Positions 6,369 through 9,882 of a stretch of 9,882 nucleotides of DNA are shown here, one piece after another. This DNA is from PALSA-243 sp036268375 (GTDB lineage: Bacteria; Acidobacteriota; Terriglobia; Bryobacterales; Bryobacteraceae): positions 1-9,882 of the forward strand of contig DATAUH010000167.1 of NCBI GenBank assembly GCA_036268375.1, in the 5' to 3' direction. Positions within the stretch are counted from its first letter, which is position 1; each line of letters starts with the position of its first letter. Both the position numbers and the translations under genes were made by a program. Under the pieces are notes generated by a model that was given only the letters and a program-made list of their open reading frames with translations, ran no database searches and had not been told where the DNA came from.

Positions 6369-7712
6369 ATGCCTGACGTGACAAATTGGTTTGGCGATGT
6401 TATTTCGCATCCGGCGGCGGTCGCCGATGCCACCTCTGTGCAGGACATCATCGACGTCCTGAAGAACCCTGCGAAGTATCCGTCGCCCGTGCGTGCTGTC
6501 GGATCGAACCATTCCACAACCGCGTGCGGCACAGCGGAAGGCGGGACCGTTCTCCGGATGAAGATGAACCGGATTCTCAACGTCGCGGCCGATTCGCTCA
6601 CGATCGAAGCCGGCGCCATTCATATCGACATGGCGCACGCGCTCGCAAAGCAGAATCTGCAGTTCTACGTGAATACCGAAATCGGCAATCTGACCGCCGG
6701 AAGCGCAGCATGTTGCGGCACAAAGGATTCCTCATTCCCGGGCGAATACGGGCAAGTCGGCTCTTATGTTACGGGCGTAAAGATGGTATTGCCCTCGGGC
6801 GAGCTGCTCGAGGTAACAGAAGCGCAGCCGGACCTCATGCGAAAGGTTCGCGCCAGTTACGGCACCTTCGGAATTGTCTACGAAGTGACTTTTCGCATTC
6901 GGCCGATGCTTCCGCTTGCCGTGCACCACAAGACGTTTCACCTTGCGGATTTCGTCCGACAGTTACCAGAGCTGAAGGCATTGAATTACGCGATGATGTA
7001 TTACATTTTTCCATTCGACGATCTGATTACGGTGGAGTTCCGCAGTTACAACAATGCGGCTAAAGGAACGCCGAACAAAATCATCTGGCCGCTGCGCAAC
7101 TATATCTGGGGCACCTCTGGTCCCAGGTTTGCGCACGATATGGAAAAGACGATTTCCGACGCGAAAACCCGTTATGGAATCATCGACGCTTTCAATGCGA
7201 TCTGGCGTTTCAAGCTGGAAAACATCATTACCAGCGATAATACGGTGCCCGCCGACGAGATTATCCGCTATCCTGACATTGCCGACGACAGCCGGTACAC
7301 ATTCAGTTTGTATGCCTTTCCCGAAGAACAATACCCCTCGGTGTTGCAGGACTTCTTCAAGTTCTCGACTGGCTATTATGCGCAGAAAGGCTATCGTCCG
7401 AATCTGCTGGATGTTGGTTATCGGATCGCGCAGGATCAGCAATCATGGCTTTCTTACTCCTGGGATGGTCCGGTGATGACGATTGATCCGGTTTCGACCG
7501 GCAATCCCGGCTGGAATGAGTTCATTGATGCTTACAACCAGTTTTGCAGCGAGCGGAATGGAAAGCCGGTGTTGAACCAAACGTGTGGGCTCACTCCCGA
7601 CCTGGCGAAAAGAGCCTTTGCCGGTAAGCTGGCTGAGTTGGAACAGACACGCCAGCAGTACGATCCGTCGGACCGGCTTTTGAACGATTACTTCCGTGGA
7701 ATTCTGACCTGA
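6369..7712 (+). CDS. FAD-linked oxidase, VAO/PCMH family (aldonolactone oxidase-like)
   Basis: This 447-residue flavoprotein has a PCMH-type FAD domain in the first about 180 residues: VRAVGSNHSTT (41-51), MNRILNVAADSLTIEAGA (66-83), GNLTAGSAACCGTKDSS (106-122) and GSYVTGVKMVLPSGELLEVT (131-150). His48 in GSNHS is at the site where aldonolactone and alditol oxidases carry covalently bound FAD. The C-terminal cap ends in YDPSDRLLNDYF (431-442), typical of that group. Such enzymes oxidise a secondary alcohol or hydroxy acid and pass electrons to O2 or a carrier. No signal peptide or membrane segment is visible, so it should be cytoplasmic, unlike the dioxygenase before it. An in-frame upstream start at 6249 would overlap the dioxygenase by 110 nt and is not favoured over ATG 6369 with its strong ribosome binding site. 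Oxidation of a 2-hydroxy fatty acid or another product of the neighbouring enzyme is an inference from context. Ordinary sugar-lactone oxidation is the alternative. Confidence 0.88.
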   Translation: MPDVTNWFGDVISHPAAVADATSVQDIIDVLKNPAKYPSPVRAVGSNHSTTACGTAEGGTVLRMKMNRILNVAADSLTIEAGAIHIDMAHALAKQNLQFYVNTEIGNLTAGSAACCGTKDSSFPGEYGQVGSYVTGVKMVLPSGELLEVTEAQPDLMRKVRASYGTFGIVYEVTFRIRPMLPLAVHHKTFHLADFVRQLPELKALNYAMMYYIFPFDDLITVEFRSYNNAAKGTPNKIIWPLRNYIWGTSGPRFAHDMEKTISDAKTRYGIIDAFNAIWRFKLENIITSDNTVPADEIIRYPDIADDSRYTFSLYAFPEEQYPSVLQDFFKFSTGYYAQKGYRPNLLDVGYRIAQDQQSWLSYSWDGPVMTIDPVSTGNPGWNEFIDAYNQFCSERNGKPVLNQTCGLTPDLAKRAFAGKLAELEQTRQQYDPSDRLLNDYFRGILT

Positions 7713-7986
7713 ACCGCGGTCCGTGGAGACTTGCACCGACGCTTGGTGTGGCGCGCAGTGTCTTACCTTGTGCCGCCCGGTTTTTACTCAGTGTTGCCTG
7801 GCTATAAAGATACGCCGCAACGCTGCCGGTCAGGTTCTGCCCTTGGGCGTCCGTCCGCACTGCGGTGTTGAGCTATCGCCAGCAGTTCCCAAGCGTCGGC
7901 GGCAGTCACCTCAAGCCTGTTGACCGCCTGGCGGCGAAAAAGCTCCAGCCTCAAGTGCTCGTTGACCTGGCTACTCGCCGAGTTCC

Positions 7987-8006
7987 TGGTCGGCTTGAAC
8001 CGACCA
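7987..8006. repeat. 7-bp perfect inverted repeat (hairpin)
   Basis: TGGTCGG, six bases, then CCGACCA forms a perfect GC-rich stem. It has no T-tract on either side. It lies inside the minus-strand remnant frame, so it may be a chance structure. Confidence 0.4.
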
Positions 8007-8072
8007 ACGTTTGGTCTGAGAGTAAGAGAAGCCGCGTTCGAGTAGACGACCGGCGGCCAGCCTCTTAATTTT

Positions 8073-8087
8073 GCGAGGAACCCTCGC
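8073..8087. repeat. 6-bp perfect inverted repeat (tight hairpin)
   Basis: GCGAGG-AAC-CCTCGC is a perfect stem with a 3-nt loop about 120 nt beyond the 3' end of the minus-strand SRPBCC gene. It could stabilise or end that transcript, but on the minus strand it is followed by AAAATT, not a run of T, so a classical intrinsic terminator is not supported. Confidence 0.35.
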
Positions 8088-8209
8088 TGACTCAGGTCTC
8101 AATCAGCGAATCGATCCACGTTTTCGTGCTGCGCGAAACAGATTTAGTAACCGAATCGACCTCCGCCGGGACGATCCGCCTTCACCAGGGAAGAACGCGT
8201 AATCACAGG

Positions 8210-8812
8210 TTATTGTTGACCTCTGCCCCGGCCACCACCACGGCCTCCCCTGCCCTGACGCGGAGGCAGCGTACCGCCTTCGGCGAGAATCTTCATATTC
8301 TCCAGAGCGGATTTGAACTGCGTCGCGCGGCGGGCCTTATCTGCTTCCCGGGCGGCGTCGTCGGCCTGCACGCCCTCGTCGACAACCACCGTATACATCA
8401 GTTTGGTAGTGGTCGGGGTGAGCGACTGCGCCTCCAGCGTACCGTGATACATATCATAGGGACGCCCCGGCCTCGCGGGCTGCGCATAGGTGTACGACAT
8501 TGCCGATTTCCCGACGATGATCTCCTGAATAGCACCGTTGTTCAGCGACCGCACCGCGCCAGCCTCGCCTTCTTTGCCCGAACTCAGCGTGCAGGTGAGG
8601 CCCAGCCACTCCTGGATGTCGCAGTACTTGCCGACACGCGCCCATACTTCTGCGGCCGGCTTGTTCACAACGATTTCCAGGGGAAATGCGTAGTACATCG
8701 GGGTCGGGTTTGCGCTCGCCGCGGCCGGCGCAGGCGTTTGCGCGCTGCCGACGCCAGTCGCAGCAGCGATCGCGAGCACCCAACCGACACTTGTTTTCCT
8801 GAGATTCAGCAT
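8210..8812 (-). CDS. Exported SRPBCC/START-like domain protein with RG-rich tail
   Basis: This 200-residue protein has a clear signal peptide (MLNLRKTSVGWVLAIAAATG, cleavage likely after GVGSA, residue 24). An Ala/Pro-rich linker leads to an SRPBCC (polyketide cyclase/MxaD-like) domain at about 42-150. Its marks are PLEIVVNKPAAEVWARVGKY, the Trp69 segment (IQEWLG), GAVRSLNNG, IQEIIVGK and the final strand KLMYTVVVDEG. A charged helix (150-178) precedes a tail RQGRGGRGGGRGRGQQ (185-200). SRPBCC domains hold hydrophobic ligands in a deep pocket; some periplasmic relatives are chaperone-like. ATG 8812 is chosen because GGAGG lies 5 nt before it and the signal peptide begins there. The frame stays open back to 9004, but that extension lacks a ribosome binding site and would bury the signal peptide. 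It is monocistronic and convergent with the oxidase gene. The ligand is unknown; a lipid-derived product is possible but unsupported. Confidence 0.82.
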   Translation of the reverse strand: MLNLRKTSVGWVLAIAAATGVGSAQTPAPAAASANPTPMYYAFPLEIVVNKPAAEVWARVGKYCDIQEWLGLTCTLSSGKEGEAGAVRSLNNGAIQEIIVGKSAMSYTYAQPARPGRPYDMYHGTLEAQSLTPTTTKLMYTVVVDEGVQADDAAREADKARRATQFKSALENMKILAEGGTLPPRQGRGGRGGGRGRGQQ

Positions 8813-8820
8813 GAATTCCT

Positions 8821-8846
8821 CCACATGAATTAAACCAAATGAATTA
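8821..8846. promoter_or_regulatory. Near-perfect 12-bp direct repeat in the SRPBCC leader
   Basis: On the minus strand TAATTCATTTGG and TAATTCATGTGG (11 of 12 identical) are separated by 2 nt. The copy nearer the start overlaps the ribosome binding site of the SRPBCC gene. Two sites 14 bp apart could bind a regulator or affect ribosome access. No such regulator is known from this window. Confidence 0.3.
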
Positions 8847-9012
8847 GACCAGGGATCTCGCCTCGCGGCGACGGCCCGCTGTTTCCTTAAGCTAACAGAA
8901 ACTGGTCTCGCACATCTTGTCACAGCATCGCGGGAGAAATCAAATCCCGCGTGCCGAGTTCCGGGTCCGAAAGCTGTCAGTCGCAGCAGCTTACCGGCTC
9001 CCATGCATCATT

Positions 9013-9048
9013 CGCCGATTTTTGCGATCTTCTCTACTTCGATCGGCG
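9013..9048. repeat. 7-bp inverted repeat before the TIGR03435 remnant
   Basis: CGCCGAT (9013-9019) and ATCGGCG (9042-9048) are perfectly complementary with a 22-nt loop, ending 12 nt before ATG 9061. It may be a leader hairpin or an operator for the divergent SRPBCC/TIGR03435 pair. Confidence 0.3.
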
Positions 9049-9060
9049 TGAGATCCCAGC

Positions 9061-9448
9061 ATGAAAACAATTCACATCACCGCCCTCAGGACTTTGGCGG
9101 CGGGTGCGATGTTCGCGCAGACTCCGCCGCAGCGTGGCGAATTTGAAGTCGCATCCATTCGGCCGTCCGATCCGATACTCAACCCGGCTGACGCCGCGAA
9201 GATCCGCGTGCATATCGACGGCGCGCGCGCCAACCCAGGCTTCCGACCGGCGCCCACAGCGATGAGATTCAGGAGATGATCCAGACGCTTGCTGACGGAA
9301 CGCTTCGGCATGAAATTTTCACGACGAAATGGGGGATTTTCCCGCTAATTACAAGTCAGTTGCGAGCCGGAGAAATCCACACGGCAGCTACTCCCCGTCG
9401 AGCTGTGTCGCTTCAGAAAATTGCAACAAACTTGCAAAAAGAATTTGA
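9061..9448 (+). pseudogene. TIGR03435-family (Solibacter) protein, internally deleted and frameshifted
   Basis: The first frame gives a signal-peptide-like start (MKTIHITALRTLAAGAMFAQ) and the family's hallmark GEFEVASIRPSDP, then VHIDGA, and runs to a stop at 9279. The family's next recognisable block is read in other frames. These are AHSDEIQEMIQTL (frame from 9249), LTERFGMKF (from 9292, after one extra G) and HDEMGDFPANYKSVA (from 9320, after one extra T). Full-length members, as I recall them, have a middle block of about 50 residues (around a 'YG...YQ...GP.WL' region) between these parts. It is missing here, as is the C-terminal half. So there is one sizeable internal deletion around 9240, two single-base insertions and a lost C-terminus; frame 2 closes at 9448. 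This exported family of unknown function is greatly expanded in Candidatus Solibacter and relatives, which makes it a lineage marker. Confidence 0.72.
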
Positions 9449-9473
9449 CAGTCGCAGCTGGCACAGTTACCCT
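9445..9473 (+). promoter_or_regulatory. Candidate sigma-70-type promoter (weak)
   Basis: A consensus TTGACA (9445-9450) is followed 17 nt later by TACCCT (9468-9473), which keeps the three most important -10 positions (T, A and final T). It would transcribe through the inverted repeats at 9486-9563 toward the PepSY gene. Acidobacterial promoter rules are not well known, so this is tentative. Confidence 0.25.
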
Positions 9474-9485
9474 GAGGATCGATAT

Positions 9486-9502
9486 AGGACTTTTTCAGTC
9501 CT
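9486..9502. repeat. Hairpin AGGACT-N5-AGTCCT in the leader of the PepSY gene
   Basis: A perfect 6-bp stem has the loop TTTTC. It is followed by TTATC, with too few T for a clear intrinsic terminator. It is the first element of a larger folded-looking leader. Confidence 0.4.
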
Positions 9503-9507
9503 TTATC

Positions 9508-9563
9508 TGCGACCCGTCGCAACGAGACTTGTTGGCGCATGTTTCCAGTACGACCGGGTCGCA
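9508..9563. repeat. 9-bp perfect inverted repeat with an inner hairpin
   Basis: TGCGACCCG (9508-9516) pairs perfectly with CGGGTCGCA (9555-9563). Inside, CAAC (9520-9523) pairs with GTTG (9531-9534), and two more G-C pairs are possible past a one-base bulge. The nested order (outer 9 bp, inner 4-6 bp) is more like a structured RNA leader than a protein operator. Position: about 170 nt before ATG 9737, with no coding frame recognised in 9449-9736. Confidence 0.45.
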
Positions 9564-9736
9564 AGAAGAGTTCTCCTGCTGCTCCTGATACAGGCCAGCT
9601 TGTCAAACGATCGAGCGGGGGTTACCGACAGTTATGAAGAAACAGGCAAATCAGAAATTATCCCCGGTCTCGTCGCCCACGACAACCGGTTGGACGGCGT
9701 GCGGGGTGAAGTTCCGCTTCTGAGCCGGGTGCCATC

Positions 9737-9882
9737 ATGAAACCACGCCGAATTCTCTTTTGGCTTCACCTCGCCGCCGGTTCGCTCGCAGGCATCGTGA
9801 TCTTTATCATGTGCGTGACCGGCGTGCTGCTCGCGTATGAGCGGCAGATCGTCGCTTTCGCGGACCGCAGCTTTCGTCATGC
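9737..9882 (+). CDS. PepSY-associated transmembrane protein (PiuB-like), N-terminal part
   Basis: The first 48 residues run off the window end. The basic N-terminus (MKPRRILFWLHLAAG) leads into a hydrophobic helix (about residues 8-32, through GIVIFIMCVTGVLLAYE), then an outward-facing stretch RQIVAFADRSF. The order WLH, AG, TG.LL.YE is typical of the first helix of PepSY-TM proteins. These are inner-membrane proteins often encoded with TonB-dependent siderophore receptors and thought to reduce or process imported iron complexes. The ribosome binding site is weak (GAGCCGGG, 6 nt or more before ATG). No receptor gene is seen upstream in this window; it may lie downstream. Family level is secure; function is by association. 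Confidence 0.8.
   Translation, partial: MKPRRILFWLHLAAGSLAGIVIFIMCVTGVLLAYERQIVAFADRSFRH

Larger units (their letters stand above)
7713..8209. other. Intergenic stretch with broken unidentified frames and hairpins
   Basis: About 500 bp lie between the convergent FAD oxidase and SRPBCC genes without a convincing gene. On the minus strand a frame is open from 8098 to a TAG at 7804-7802 (98 codons) without a sensible start. Part of it reads like ordinary protein (LRLELFRRQAVNRLEVTAAD, then AWELLAIAQHRS). Near 7860 the more protein-like text moves to another minus frame (DAQGQNLTGSVAAYLYSQAT). This looks like the tail of a frameshifted, promoterless gene remnant, but I cannot name a family. A plus-strand frame at 7865-8068 shows no motif. 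Two clean hairpins are listed separately. No T-tract terminator is evident for either neighbouring gene. Confidence 0.35.

Noticed and set aside
7987..8006. Possible tRNA T-arm (GGTTCAAGCC on the minus strand)
   Set aside because: The loop has 6 bases and no acceptor, anticodon or D arm could be placed around it.
8073..8087. Intrinsic terminator for the SRPBCC transcript
   Set aside because: The stem is good but no T-run follows it on the minus strand.
8126..8833. A 235-codon open frame on the plus strand
   Set aside because: Antisense to the SRPBCC gene, which has a signal peptide, domain motifs and a strong ribosome binding site; the plus frame has none.
8813..9004. N-terminal extension of the SRPBCC protein from a start at 9004
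   Set aside because: No ribosome binding site, and it would place 64 residues before a clear signal peptide; ATG 8812 with GGAGG is far better.
9276..9740. A 154-codon plus-strand frame running to the PepSY start
   Set aside because: Only its first few residues match the TIGR03435 remnant; the rest is out of frame with the recognisable blocks and shows no motif.
1..9882. CRISPR array, integrase, transposase, attachment sites
   Set aside because: Looked for spaced direct repeats, terminal inverted repeats with a transposase frame and tRNA-flanking direct repeats; none seen.

Overview
The window looks like chromosomal DNA from the Acidobacteriota, most likely the Solibacter/Bryobacter side. 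The main clue is a decayed copy of the Solibacter-expanded TIGR03435 family near the right end. Supporting clues are a moderately GC-rich composition, an RND-type outer-membrane factor followed by a small STAS-like gene, and a PepSY membrane protein. This assignment is inferred from gene families and was not tested by any search.

Layout, left to right. (1) At 2-418 (+) lies the C-terminal end of a NodT/TolC-type outer-membrane efflux protein, followed by a shortened STAS-like gene (441-614). (2) On the minus strand are a doubtful 65-residue ORF (594-791), a perfect dyad beside its start (805-821), and an intact alpha/beta hydrolase with an Asp nucleophile (919-1842). (3) 1843-2430 shows no recognisable gene. 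(4) A plus-strand cluster runs from 2431 to 7712: a frameshifted DUF2235 (Tle1-like) lipase/hydrolase gene, a 943-residue secreted heme dioxygenase of the plant alpha-dioxygenase/cyclooxygenase type, and a VAO/PCMH-family FAD-linked oxidase. The last two are only 10 nt apart, with a strong ribosome binding site overlapping the dioxygenase stop. (5) 7713-8209 is a hairpin-containing stretch with broken, unidentified reading frames. (6) At 8210-8812 (-) is an exported SRPBCC/START-like protein with an RG-rich tail. (7) 9061-9448 (+) is a TIGR03435 remnant with an internal deletion and several frameshifts. (8) 9449-9736 holds nested inverted repeats ahead of the start of a PepSY-associated transmembrane protein (9737 to the window end).

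The most interesting part is the cluster at 2431-7712. A putative phospholipase-like hydrolase, a fatty-acid dioxygenase-like heme protein that keeps the radical Tyr and the proximal and distal His, and a flavin oxidase together suggest a bacterial oxylipin-type route: release a fatty acid, dioxygenate it, oxidise the product. No part of this is proven by the sequence, and the hydrolase gene is broken as read.

A second theme is clustered gene damage. At least three separate genes carry frameshifts or internal deletions, while four long ORFs beside them (307, 943, 447 and 200 residues) are intact. That favours local decay over uniformly poor sequence, although errors in the DUF2235 gene cannot be excluded.
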